This document shows positions 1 to 5,940 of a stretch of DNA of 5,962 nt, piece after piece. Every line of letters begins with the position of its first letter. Position 1 is the stretch's first letter. Both the position numbers and the translations under genes were made by a program. The notes beneath the pieces were generated by a model, which had not been told where the DNA came from, made no database searches, and worked only from the letters and a program-made list of their open reading frames with translations. Origin of the DNA: Oceanospirillales bacterium (GTDB lineage Bacteria; Pseudomonadota; Gammaproteobacteria; Xanthomonadales; SZUA-36); assembly GCA_003232965.1 (NCBI GenBank), contig QIKG01000090.1, forward strand, positions 1 through 5,962, written 5' to 3'.

Positions 1-1595
1 TTAGGTACATTACCACCGGTTACGCTAGAACTGAATATAAAGCCCGTTCCGGTTTCGCCAGGCTTGATACGATAATCGATCTTACCGAACTGACCTGAAC
101 CACCCGATTGTTTCTTATGGGTGTAGCTGTCGTCGATTTCTTTGGTAATGGTCTCGCGATAGGCAACCTGAGGCTGACCAACTTCCAGTTCCACACCGTA
201 AGTCCGCTTGAGAATATCAACCTTAATATCCAAGTGCAGCTCGCCCATTCCTTTAAGAATAGTCTCACCGGAATCGATATCGGTTTCAACCCGGAATGAT
301 GGATCTTCAGCAATCATTTTACCAATTGCAACGCCCATCTTCTGTGAACCACCTTTATCTTTAGGTGATACTGCAATAGAGATTACCGGATCAGGGAAAA
401 CCATTGGCTCCAGGGTAACCGGGTGCTTTGGATCGCATAAGGTATGGCCTGTTTGAACATTTTTCATGCCAACGATAGCAATAATATCACCTGCCTGGGC
501 TGAATCGAGCTCATTGCGATCGTCCGCATGCATTTCAACCATTCGACCAACGCGTTCGGTTTTACCCGTGTAGGAATTAAGAATGGTATCGCCTTTATTC
601 AGCGTGCCAGAATAAATACGCACAAAGGTCAACGCGCCAAAGCGATCATCCATGATTTTGAATGCTAGGGCTTTGAACGATTCTTCGATAGAAACGATGG
701 CAAACTCGCCGTTTTCGTTACCCTCTTCATCGGTCAATGGCTGCGGAGGAACTTCCGTCGGACTCGGCAGGTAATCTACAACCGCATTCAGAATTAACTG
801 TACACCTTTGTTCTTAAAGGCAGAACCACAATAAGTCGGGAAGAAATCCAGGGCAATAGTGCCTTTACGAATACATTTTTTAAGGTCTTCAATGGAAGGC
901 TCTTCTTCTTCCATATAAGCCATCATGATATCGTCATCTTGCTCTACCGCTGTTTCGATGAGCTTGACCCGGTATTCTTCAACCAGATCAACCATATCAG
1001 CAGGCACATCAACAATATCGAAGTTTTCCGGTTCGCCGCTATCGTCCCAGACATAAGCTTTACGCGTCAGCAGGTCAACCATACCGACAAATTCGTCTTC
1101 AGTACCGATAGGCAGCACCATAACCAGAGGCCTAGCAGCTAGTACTTTTTCTACCTGATTAACAACCCGCAGAAAGTCTGCGCCGATGCGATCGAGTTTA
1201 TTAACAAAAATAATCCGTGCTACTTTTGATTCATTTGCATAGCGCCAGTTGGTTTCTGACTGAGGTTCAACACCACCTGAACCACAGAATACGCCAACAC
1301 CGCCATCTAATACTTTAAGCGAACGATAAACTTCGATAGTGAAGTCAACATGGCCCGGGGTATCGATGATATTAAAACGGTGATCATCCCAGTAACAGGT
1401 AGTAGCCGCAGACTGAATGGTAATGCCGCGTTCTTGCTCTTGTTCCATGAAATCAGTAGTCGCCGCGCCATCATGCACTTCACCGGTTTTATGAATTTTA
1501 CCGGTCAGTTTGAGAATTCTTTCAGTCGTTGTAGTTTTACCCGCGTCTACATGGGCGAAAATACCAATATTTCTGTATAGGCTTAAGTCTGTCAT
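1..1595 (-). CDS. fusA: Elongation factor G (second-paralogue EF-G2 type), C-terminus cut by window edge
   Basis: This is a ribosomal translocase GTPase that acts in the cytoplasm on the elongating or recycling ribosome. The frame is open without a stop from the ATG at 1595 to the window edge: 531 codons of about 700 in the family. G-domain motifs are intact: P-loop AHVDAGKT (residues 14-21), switch I RGITI (56-60), DTPGH (78-82) and NKLD (132-135). Domain II follows, then domain III, then the start of domain IV with KQSGGSGQFGK (495-505). Domain IV's tip and domain V lie outside the window. The wording of the protein (for example ERILKLTGKIHK, FCGSGGVEPQSETNW and KRTYGVELEVGQPQVAYRE) matches the extra EF-G of Vibrio and related marine bacteria, remembered rather than searched, more than the str-operon fusA. 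No rpsG or tuf is visible beside it. The start is chosen because MTDLSLYRNIGIFAHVDAGK is the family N-terminus; only a weak GAG precedes it. Whether it serves translocation, recycling or stress cannot be told here. Confidence 0.95.
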   Translation of the reverse strand, partial: MTDLSLYRNIGIFAHVDAGKTTTTERILKLTGKIHKTGEVHDGAATTDFMEQEQERGITIQSAATTCYWDDHRFNIIDTPGHVDFTIEVYRSLKVLDGGVGVFCGSGGVEPQSETNWRYANESKVARIIFVNKLDRIGADFLRVVNQVEKVLAARPLVMVLPIGTEDEFVGMVDLLTRKAYVWDDSGEPENFDIVDVPADMVDLVEEYRVKLIETAVEQDDDIMMAYMEEEEPSIEDLKKCIRKGTIALDFFPTYCGSAFKNKGVQLILNAVVDYLPSPTEVPPQPLTDEEGNENGEFAIVSIEESFKALAFKIMDDRFGALTFVRIYSGTLNKGDTILNSYTGKTERVGRMVEMHADDRNELDSAQAGDIIAIVGMKNVQTGHTLCDPKHPVTLEPMVFPDPVISIAVSPKDKGGSQKMGVAIGKMIAEDPSFRVETDIDSGETILKGMGELHLDIKVDILKRTYGVELEVGQPQVAYRETITKEIDDSYTHKKQSGGSGQFGKIDYRIKPGETGTGFIFSSSVTGGNVP

Positions 1596-1639
1596 GATTT
1601 TGCTCGATTAAGATTAATAAATGCCGAAAATAGCCCGCC

Positions 1640-1670
1640 ATTATAACCGATTTTATTATAGATAAGCCAA
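1640..1670 (-). promoter_or_regulatory. Candidate sigma70 promoter for the EF-G gene
   Basis: On the minus strand a perfect TATAAT (-10, at 1645-1640) is preceded by TTGGCT (-35, at 1670-1665) with a long 19-bp spacer. The predicted transcript would start near 1633, leaving a leader of about 40 nt before the EF-G ATG. A second TATAAT lies at 1660-1655 without a good -35. The surroundings are AT-rich, as expected for a promoter, and the position directly upstream of the gene fits. The spacer is longer than the optimal 17 bp, so the exact hexamer pairing is uncertain. Confidence 0.45.
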
Positions 1671-1789
1671 TAATATTTATTCCGCAAGAAGGGCTGAAAC
1701 CCCAGCATAAAGTCATGCTATTTCATCATAAATACCGACTTAATGGTCCGCCCTAAAGCCTGTACAGCCAGCTCAGATTCCTATAACAA

Positions 1790-1807
1790 CAATACTTCTA
1801 AGTATTG
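1790..1807 (-). other. Short perfect hairpin directly after the GNAT stop codon
   Basis: CAATACTT and AAGTATTG form an 8-bp perfect inverted repeat with a 2-nt centre, abutting the TAG stop of the acetyltransferase gene. On the minus strand it is followed by TTGTTATAGG, which has only a short interrupted T stretch. It is AT-rich and weak by terminator standards, so it could be a poor intrinsic terminator, an mRNA 3'-end stabiliser or chance. The rest of the gap to the EF-G gene (1596-1789) shows no gene, only the candidate promoter. Confidence 0.3.
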
Positions 1808-2344
1808 CTAAATGTCTACCTGATAATAAACCACTTCTTCATCGCCCAGCGGGTCTTTATGAGTATATGTTTTGACATATTTCATCCCCAGCTTGTGCAT
1901 GATTTTGATAGAAGCGAGATTACCTTCCACAGCAATAGCCGAAAACCGCCGGCCATTGCCCGCAGCTGACAAGGCCTGCATGATATGCAATGCAGCTTCG
2001 GTGGCATAACCCTTACCCCAGCTTTCTCTGCAAAAACGCCAGCCCAGCTCCAAATTGTCATAATCGGGCTTATCACTAAAATAATCTACCGGTCGAACCA
2101 ATATCCAACCAATAAAGCTTTGCTCTTGCTTGCGCAGGGTTTTCCACAAGCCCCAGCCTCGGCTCAACTTGGTATAAGCTTGCAGACGCGGTAGAAATAT
2201 CTCTTCAATATCCTTCCGGCTGGTTGCTTTACCGCCATTAATATAATGCATAACTTCCGGATCCTGATCTAGCTGAAACAGCAGCTCAGCATCATCGGCT
2301 GTCATAACGGCATAAGACAAACGGCTTGAGTCGTTAATAATCAT
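1808..2344 (-). CDS. GNAT-family N-acetyltransferase, RimJ/RimL-like
   Basis: This is a 178-residue single-domain acetyltransferase that would move the acetyl group of acetyl-CoA onto an amine; the substrate cannot be told. The GNAT fold is shown by the strand ELGWRF (99-104), then the acetyl-CoA pyrophosphate-binding loop RESWGKGYATEA (106-117, fitting R/Q-x-x-G-x-G/A), then NLASIKIMHKLGMKYV (142-157), the typical motif B helix with Asn and the K-L-G-M turn. The N-terminal half, with DPEVMHYINGG (28-38), is the usual RimJ/RimL beginning. Length and motif order are normal for a complete protein. The ATG at 2344 is supported by an AGGA Shine-Dalgarno at 2353-2350, five bases upstream. It lies 86 bp downstream of acs on the same strand, so co-transcription is possible. 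That neighbourhood recalls acetyltransferases that silence Acs (Pat in Salmonella, AcuA beside acsA in Bacillus), but nothing in the sequence proves that role. Other options are ribosomal-protein, antibiotic or small-metabolite acetylation. Confidence 0.9.
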   Translation of the reverse strand: MIINDSSRLSYAVMTADDAELLFQLDQDPEVMHYINGGKATSRKDIEEIFLPRLQAYTKLSRGWGLWKTLRKQEQSFIGWILVRPVDYFSDKPDYDNLELGWRFCRESWGKGYATEAALHIMQALSAAGNGRRFSAIAVEGNLASIKIMHKLGMKYVKTYTHKDPLGDEEVVYYQVDI

Positions 2345-2366
2345 AGAATTCCTATTGCGCCTAATA

Positions 2367-2386
2367 ATTCATATTCAAATATGAAT
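2367..2386. promoter_or_regulatory. Perfect 9-bp inverted repeat in the acs-GNAT gap, possible operator
   Basis: The half-sites ATTCATATT and AATATGAAT are exact reverse complements separated by two bases. The repeat lies 22 bp upstream of the acetyltransferase start and 44 bp downstream of the acs stop. Its AT-rich dyad resembles a dimeric repressor site more than a terminator, since the stem has little GC and no T-run follows. It overlaps the region where a promoter for the acetyltransferase gene would lie, but no convincing -35/-10 pair was found there. Confidence 0.35.
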
Positions 2387-2430
2387 GTACACTGTGCCTA
2401 AACCACTAACAACACACCCTAGAATTCATC

Positions 2431-4374
2431 CTAGCGATTCATCCGCTCATCAATCAAGCTATCAACCACACCGGGCTCTGCCAGCGTGGAGGTATCACCC
2501 AGACTGCCATAATCATTAGCAGCAATCTTACGCAGTATTCTACGCATAATCTTACCAGATCGTGTCTTTGGCAAGGCCGGGGTAAATTGAATCAAATCAG
2601 GTGTGGCAATAGGCCCGATTTCGTTGCGCACGGATTGTCGTAATTCAACTTTGAGTGCATCCGAGGGTTCAATCCCGGCAATGGTTGTAACATAAACATA
2701 AATACCCTGGCCTTTGATGTCGTGCGGATAGCCGACCACTGCGGCTTCTGAGACCGCCGGGTGCGCGACCATTGCACTTTCTATTTCTGCAGTACCCATA
2801 CGGTGCCCGGAAATATTTAACACATCATCAACCCGCCCGGTAATCCAGTAATAGCCGTCTTCATCCCGTTTACAGCCATCACCTGTAAAATAATAGCCAG
2901 GGTAGGTAGAAAAATATGCCTCCTTAAACCGTTCAGGGTTGCCATACAGACCGCGCATTTGCCCCGGCCAACTGTCGGTAAGAATTAGATTACCCTCAGC
3001 GGCGCCTTCAAGGAATTTACCATCACCATCAACTAGCGCTAACTGAACACCAAAAAATGGCTTGCTGGCAGAACCAGGTTTTAGTGCCGTGGCACCCGGC
3101 AATGGAGTAATCATGATGCCGCCGGTCTCTGTTTGCCACCAGGTGTCTACAATCGGACAGCGTTGTTCCCCGACAACATGGTAATACCATTCCCAGGCCT
3201 CCGGATTGATCGGTTCGCCGACACTACCCAGTAAGCGCAGGGAAGCGCGGGAAGTTTTTTTCACCGGCTCATCACCCTCGCGCATTAACGCGCGGATAGC
3301 AGTAGGCGCGGTATAACAAATATTGACCTGATGTTTATCGATGACCTGCCAGAATCGACTGCTATCCGGATAATTAGGTACGCCTTCAAACATCAGCGTG
3401 GTGGCGCCGTTGGCCAGCGGGCCGTAAACGATATAACTATGCCCTGTGACCCAACCTACATCGGCAGTACACCAGTAAATATCACCAGGATGATAATCAA
3501 ACACATATTCATGGGTCATCGATGCATACACCAGATAACCACCGGTGGTATGCAAAACACCCTTTGGCGTACCGGTTGAACCCGAGGTATAGAGAATAAA
3601 CAGCGGGTCTTCGGCATTCATTTCCTCTACCGGGCAATCAGCACTCACCCCGGACTCTGCTTCATGCAACCAGATATCAGTATCATTGTTCCAGGCCACA
3701 TCAGCGCCGGTATTTCGCACCACCAACACGGTTTCAATAATTTCTGTAACACCGTCAAGTTTAGCAGCGGCATCAACATTGGCCTTCAGTGGAATGGTTT
3801 TACCACCGCGACGACCTTCATCTGCAGTTATCACAATTTTTGATTGGCAATCGATAATCCGCCCTGCCAGCGCTTCCGGTGAAAAACCCCCAAATACCAC
3901 CGAGTGAACGGCACCAATGCGGGCACAGGCAAGCATTGCAATCGCCGCTTCCGGCACCATCGGCATATACAGGGTCACCCGGTCTCCTTTAAGCACACCC
4001 CGGGCTTTGAGCACATTGGCGAATTTACACACAGATTCATGTAACTGCGAATACGTAATGTGTTTATCAATGGCAGGGTCATCGCCTTCCCAGATAATCG
4101 CTACCTGGTCAGCTTTATCGGCCAGATGACGATCGATGCAATTTGCACAAACATTTAAACTACCGTCTTCATACCAGCGAATATGCAGGTCATCTTGGTT
4201 AAATGAAACATCCTTTACTTTAGTAAATGGTGTGATCCAGTCAATACGACTGGCAGCCTCAGCCCAAAAACCTTCATTATCTTCAATAGACTGGCGGTAT
4301 TTTATTTCATACTTGTCACTGTTAATCCAGGCATTCTTTTGCCATTGGCTGGTAACTGGATAGATTTTTCCCAT
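2431..4374 (-). CDS. acs: Acetyl-CoA synthetase (acetate--CoA ligase, AMP-forming)
   Basis: It converts acetate, ATP and CoA to acetyl-CoA, AMP and PPi through an acetyl-adenylate, the high-affinity route for acetate use in the cytoplasm. The protein is 647 residues, close to the 652 of enterobacterial Acs. Visible motifs are the P-loop YTSGSTGTPKG (262-272), GWVTGH (307-312), GSVGEPINPEAW (383-394), DTWWQTETGG (410-419), YFTGDG (495-500), the hinge ITGRVDDVLNISGHR (511-525) and the C-terminal PKTRSGKIMRR (602-612). The acetate-pocket residues V309, T310, V385 and W413 match Salmonella V310, T311, V386 and W414 by a constant offset of one, supporting acetate rather than longer acids. K608 matches the catalytic lysine K609 that Pat acetylates and CobB deacetylates in Salmonella. 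The ATG at 4374 has an AGGTGG Shine-Dalgarno at 4386-4381 with six bases of spacing. The gene is divergent from the porin remnant and upstream of a GNAT gene. No broken motif was seen. Confidence 0.98.
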   Translation of the reverse strand: MGKIYPVTSQWQKNAWINSDKYEIKYRQSIEDNEGFWAEAASRIDWITPFTKVKDVSFNQDDLHIRWYEDGSLNVCANCIDRHLADKADQVAIIWEGDDPAIDKHITYSQLHESVCKFANVLKARGVLKGDRVTLYMPMVPEAAIAMLACARIGAVHSVVFGGFSPEALAGRIIDCQSKIVITADEGRRGGKTIPLKANVDAAAKLDGVTEIIETVLVVRNTGADVAWNNDTDIWLHEAESGVSADCPVEEMNAEDPLFILYTSGSTGTPKGVLHTTGGYLVYASMTHEYVFDYHPGDIYWCTADVGWVTGHSYIVYGPLANGATTLMFEGVPNYPDSSRFWQVIDKHQVNICYTAPTAIRALMREGDEPVKKTSRASLRLLGSVGEPINPEAWEWYYHVVGEQRCPIVDTWWQTETGGIMITPLPGATALKPGSASKPFFGVQLALVDGDGKFLEGAAEGNLILTDSWPGQMRGLYGNPERFKEAYFSTYPGYYFTGDGCKRDEDGYYWITGRVDDVLNISGHRMGTAEIESAMVAHPAVSEAAVVGYPHDIKGQGIYVYVTTIAGIEPSDALKVELRQSVRNEIGPIATPDLIQFTPALPKTRSGKIMRRILRKIAANDYGSLGDTSTLAEPGVVDSLIDERMNR

Positions 4375-4573
4375 GTTCTTCCACCTAAGTAATAAGTTAA
4401 TATATGTAGTGTCGCTTGTTGCCTACTTGCCGTGCATTCGACCTTAGTCTGAAAGCCCTTATTCTGGGCACTTCTACAAACCTATTAAACCAAAATCTAA
4501 TACACTCACAACCCAATTTTATTCATCATCCTTCAGTCAGTAGTACATATTAACAATTTCGGGAGAGACCATT
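4375..4573. other. Divergent intergenic region between acs and the porin remnant
   Basis: These 199 bases must hold the promoters for acs (minus) and, if still active, the porin relic (plus). The acs side ends in a strong AGGTGG Shine-Dalgarno and the plus side in GGGAGAG (4561-4567), six bases before the ATG at 4574. AT-rich stretches at 4391-4407 (minus side) and 4547-4558 (plus side) could contain -10 elements, but no convincing -35/-10 pair was found. There is only a 4-bp GCCC/GGGC dyad near 4456-4470. No RNA gene or conserved operator was recognised. Confidence 0.5.
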
Positions 4574-5101
4574 ATGGTCAGCATTAAACATAATAAAACA
4601 ATTTTATCTCGAGCCGTGGCACTCAGGCAACTAGCTTATGAAAATCAAGCCGCAGGAATTGACGATTCCATTATGGGTTATGGACTCAGCTTGTCGGGAA
4701 AAATGAAAGTCGGAGATAAAAATGATTTCCGCTGGATGGCTACGGTAGGGTCTGGTATGGGTCGTTACTTTGGATTGAACCTTGTAAACAGTTCAGTGCT
4801 TGATGCTAATGGCAAGCTTGGGGCGATTGATTCTTACGGGATGTTCGGCTCTTACAGACATTTTTGGAATAATCACTGGCGCAGCAACTTCACACTTGGC
4901 TATTCCAGTGTAGACAATAACACCGCATTAACTGGCTTCAGTGTTACCTCGAAAGCTTCAAGTGCACATATCAATTTGATTTACAGCCCGCTTCCCAAAA
5001 TGGATTTTGGGCTTGAACTGATGATTGCAGCCCGTGAAATTGAAAGTGGATTAAACGGCGACCTCACCAGGCTTCAGTTCTCCGCCAAATACGGTTTCTA
5101 A
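4574..5101 (+). CDS. DcaP-like outer-membrane porin remnant, apparently internally deleted
   Basis: This 175-residue protein ends in LTRLQFSAKYGF, the amphipathic last strand with terminal phenylalanine that the BAM machinery recognises in outer-membrane barrels. Other stretches look like porin strands: FRWMATVGSGMGRYFGLNL (52-70), GMFGSYRHFWNNHWRSNFTLGYS (89-111) and SSAHINLIYSPLPKMDFGLELM (129-150). The wording YRHFW...LRS/WRSN...YSP.PK.DFGLE...RE.ESG..GDL.RLQFSAKY is that of DcaP-like channels, which have about 350-450 residues, so roughly the first half is absent. Residues 1-17 (MVSIKHNKTILSRAVAL) look like the n-region and start of the h-region of a signal peptide, but at residue 18 the sequence passes straight to RQLAYENQAAGIDD, typical of the barrel interior. 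A strong GGGAGAG Shine-Dalgarno at 4561-4567 supports the ATG. The simplest reading is an in-frame internal deletion joining signal peptide to barrel end. The product could hardly be exported or form a full barrel. Identity rests on recall, not a search. Confidence 0.7.
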   Translation: MVSIKHNKTILSRAVALRQLAYENQAAGIDDSIMGYGLSLSGKMKVGDKNDFRWMATVGSGMGRYFGLNLVNSSVLDANGKLGAIDSYGMFGSYRHFWNNHWRSNFTLGYSSVDNNTALTGFSVTSKASSAHINLIYSPLPKMDFGLELMIAAREIESGLNGDLTRLQFSAKYGF

Positions 5102-5125
5102 AACAACGGAAACGCAACTACCCGG

Positions 5126-5152
5126 CGTAGGGTGGGCATTTATGCCCACGCG
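5126..5152 (+). repeat. REP-like palindrome A1
   Basis: The core is GTGGGCATTTATGCCCAC at 5132-5149, an 8-bp perfect inverted repeat with a TT centre. CGTAGG precedes it and GCG follows. It is identical over 27 bases to the copy at 5279-5305. The GTAGGGTGGGC...GCCCAC pattern is a widespread dispersed repeat type in gammaproteobacterial genomes. Confidence 0.85.
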
Positions 5153-5197
5153 TAAAACCATCCAAGCCGAATCTTTTTCCGAGTATTTGTGACCCTT
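5150..5197 (+). repeat. 48-bp unit B1
   Basis: The unit starts GCGTAAAACCATCCAAGCC and ends GTATTTGTGACCCTT. It overlaps the last three bases of palindrome A1 and is followed directly by B2, which differs at two positions. It contains no strong dyad and no recognised protein or RNA element. Confidence 0.85.
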
Positions 5198-5245
5198 GCG
5201 TAAAACCATCCAAGCCGAATCTTTTTCTGAGTGTTTGTGACCCTT
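5198..5245 (+). repeat. 48-bp unit B2, tandem copy of B1
   Basis: It is head-to-tail with B1 and identical except for CTGAGTGTT in place of CCGAGTATT. A third copy begins right after it (GCGTAAAACCAT, 5246-5257) but breaks off into unrelated sequence (TCCGGGGAAAAAACC...), so the tandem array is truncated on its right. Confidence 0.85.
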
Positions 5246-5278
5246 GCGTAAAACCATTCCGGGGAAAAAACCACCCGC

Positions 5279-5305
5279 CGTAGGGTGGGCATTTATGCCC
5301 ACGCG
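5279..5305 (+). repeat. REP-like palindrome A2
   Basis: It is an exact 27-base direct copy of A1, with the 8+2+8 palindrome at 5285-5302. It again runs straight into a B unit via GCGTAAAA, showing that A and B travel as a joined module. Confidence 0.85.
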
Positions 5306-5352
5306 TAAAAAGCCAACCAAGCCGAATCTTTTTCCGAGTATTTGTGACCCAT
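5303..5352 (+). repeat. 50-bp unit B3, diverged copy
   Basis: It shares an uninterrupted block of 34 bases with B1, from CCAAGCCGAA to GTGACCC. It differs near its left end, where GCGTAAAAAGCCAACC replaces GCGTAAAACCATCC (a net gain of two bases), and in its last two bases. It lies between A2 and the inverted A3. Confidence 0.8.
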
Positions 5353-5355
5353 GCG

Positions 5356-5380
5356 GCGTGGGCATAAATGCCCACCCTAC
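5356..5380 (-). repeat. REP-like palindrome A3, inverted copy
   Basis: GTGGGCATAAATGCCCAC at 5358-5375 followed by CCTAC is the reverse complement of the A1/A2 element over 25 bases. Orientation is told by the asymmetric GTAGG flank and the TTT/AAA centre. It closes the right side of the A2-B3-A3 block and stands seven bases before the terminator A-run. Confidence 0.85.
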
Positions 5381-5386
5381 CAAAAC

Positions 5387-5415
5387 AAAAAAAAGCTGCC
5401 CGGAGGCAGCTTTTT
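5387..5415. terminator. Bidirectional intrinsic terminator between convergent units
   Basis: An 11-bp perfect stem (AAAAAGCTGCC at 5390-5400 with GGCAGCTTTTT at 5405-5415) encloses a 4-base loop, CGGA on the plus strand and TCCG on the minus strand. T-rich tails follow in both directions: TTTTTGTTT on the plus strand and eight T's then GTTTTG on the minus strand. It begins five bases beyond the CCA of the tRNA-Gln gene, so it ends the rplM-rpsI-tRNA transcript. It would also stop transcription coming from the porin remnant. Confidence 0.92.
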
Positions 5416-5420
5416 GTTTA

Positions 5421-5494
5421 TGGCTGGGGGAGAGGGACTTGAACCCCCGCTGACGGAGTCAGAGTCCGTAGTACTACCACTATACGATCCCCCA
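5421..5494 (-). tRNA. tRNA-Gln, anticodon CUG
   Basis: This 74-nt gene with encoded CCA folds into a complete cloverleaf. The acceptor TGGGGGA pairs with TCCCCCA, followed by discriminator G and CCA. The D stem is GTAT/GTAC around AGTGGTA. The anticodon stem ACGGA/TCCGT holds the loop CTCTGAC, so the anticodon is CTG and reads CAG. The variable loop is CAGC. The T arm is GGGGG/CCCTC with one G-T pair around TTCAAGT. The U-first acceptor and the GGAxTCTGAxTCC anticodon arm match E. coli glutamine tRNAs. It follows rpsI by 48 bp on the same strand, ahead of the shared terminator, so it is probably cut from the ribosomal-protein transcript. Confidence 0.97.
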
Positions 5495-5510
5495 GTATCC
5501 TCAGCTTTCT

Positions 5511-5529
5511 GACTTTCACTGGGAAAGTC
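5511..5529 (-). other. Hairpin between rpsI and tRNA-Gln
   Basis: GACTTTC and GAAAGTC form a 7-bp perfect stem with a 5-base loop, 13 bp after the rpsI stop and 16 bp before the tRNA 5' end. No T-run follows it on the minus strand, so it is not an intrinsic terminator. It may shield the rpsI mRNA 3' end or act in processing that frees the tRNA. Confidence 0.45.
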
Positions 5530-5542
5530 GTAAGTAAAGCTC

Positions 5543-5935
5543 TTAACGCTTGGAGTATTGTGTAGCTTTGCGCGCTTTGTGCAGACCAACTTTCTTGCGC
5601 TCAACTTTACGCGAGTCGCGGGTTACAAAACCGGCTTTGCGTAAATCACCACGCAGGCTTTCGTCATATTCCATTAATGCACGGGTCACACCCAAACGGA
5701 TGGCACCAGCTTGACCTGTCATGCCACCGCCTTTAACGGTAACATTGAAATCAAATTTTTCCGTCATTTCCACTAACTCAAGTGGCTGACGAACAACCAT
5801 GCGTGAGGTTTCACGCCCAAAATACTCATCCAGTGGTTGTTGGTTGACAGTAATCTCGCCTCCGCCTTTTTTCATGAAAACACGGGCGGTTGATGATTTG
5901 CGACGGCCTGTGCCGTAAAACTGTTGGGTAGCCAT
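5543..5935 (-). CDS. rpsI: 30S ribosomal protein S9
   Basis: This is a small-subunit ribosomal protein of the 30S head; its C-terminal tail reaches the P site and touches the tRNA anticodon stem-loop. It is complete at 130 residues, as in E. coli. Conserved blocks are YGTGRRKSSTARVF (7-20), YFGRETSRMVVRQPLELV, VKGGGMTGQAGAIRLGVTRALMEYDESLR and KAGFVTRDSRKVERKKVGLHKARK, ending in the invariant SKR. The tail reads HKARKATQYSKR where E. coli has RKARRRPQFSKR. The ATG is five bases after the rplM stop, with no strong Shine-Dalgarno (only GGAT within the rplM end), which suggests translational coupling. It is followed by a hairpin and tRNA-Gln, then the terminator. Confidence 0.99.
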   Translation of the reverse strand: MATQQFYGTGRRKSSTARVFMKKGGGEITVNQQPLDEYFGRETSRMVVRQPLELVEMTEKFDFNVTVKGGGMTGQAGAIRLGVTRALMEYDESLRGDLRKAGFVTRDSRKVERKKVGLHKARKATQYSKR

Positions 5936-5940
5936 AGCGA

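Larger units (their letters stand above)
5126..5380. repeat. Composite repeat cluster: REP-like palindromes interleaved with 48-50 bp units
   Basis: This fills most of the gene-free stretch 5102-5420, between the porin remnant and the terminator. The order is palindrome A1 (plus), unit B1, unit B2, a truncated start of a third B (5246-5257), a 21-bp spacer, palindrome A2 (plus), unit B3, palindrome A3 (inverted). The right part, A2-B3-A3, is bounded by inverted copies and resembles a REPIN or small MITE of about 100 bp; the left part has the same A-B order without a closing inverted copy. The cluster lies at the convergent 3' ends of two transcription units, a usual place for REP elements. 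No transposase or RAYT gene is in the window. Long open frames cross it on both strands only because the units are near multiples of three and lack stops; they are not genes. Confidence 0.85.

Noticed and set aside
20..456. Small open frames within the EF-G gene (20-313 minus, 108-299 plus, 208-456 plus) and similar ones inside acs
   Set aside because: They lie in other frames of well-conserved genes and show no independent motif or ribosome-binding site.
1685..1720. Weak dyads GGGCTGAAACCC and AGCAT...ATGCT in the gap between the GNAT and EF-G genes, as a terminator
   Set aside because: The stems are of three to five base pairs with no T-run in either direction, too weak to support a call.
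2344..2427. Direct repeat TAGAATTC at 2344-2351 and 2420-2427 flanking the acs-GNAT gap, as a possible insertion footprint
   Set aside because: It is only eight bases, in AT-rich sequence, with no element between the copies; chance is the better explanation.
5150..5352. Possible CRISPR array
   Set aside because: The 48-bp units are directly tandem without unique spacers, there are only three or so copies, the palindromes are in mixed orientation, and no cas gene is present.
5051..5383. Open frames on both strands across the repeat region (5051-5383 minus, 5118-5375 minus, 5244-5453 plus)
   Set aside because: The translations are just the repeats read through (recurring GINAHPT, WAFMPT and KRFGL segments). 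They overlap the porin end or the tRNA and have no Shine-Dalgarno or family match.
5377..5604. Minus-strand open frame of 75 codons
   Set aside because: It runs through the tRNA-Gln gene, its terminator and the end of rpsI in another frame, so it is a shadow frame.
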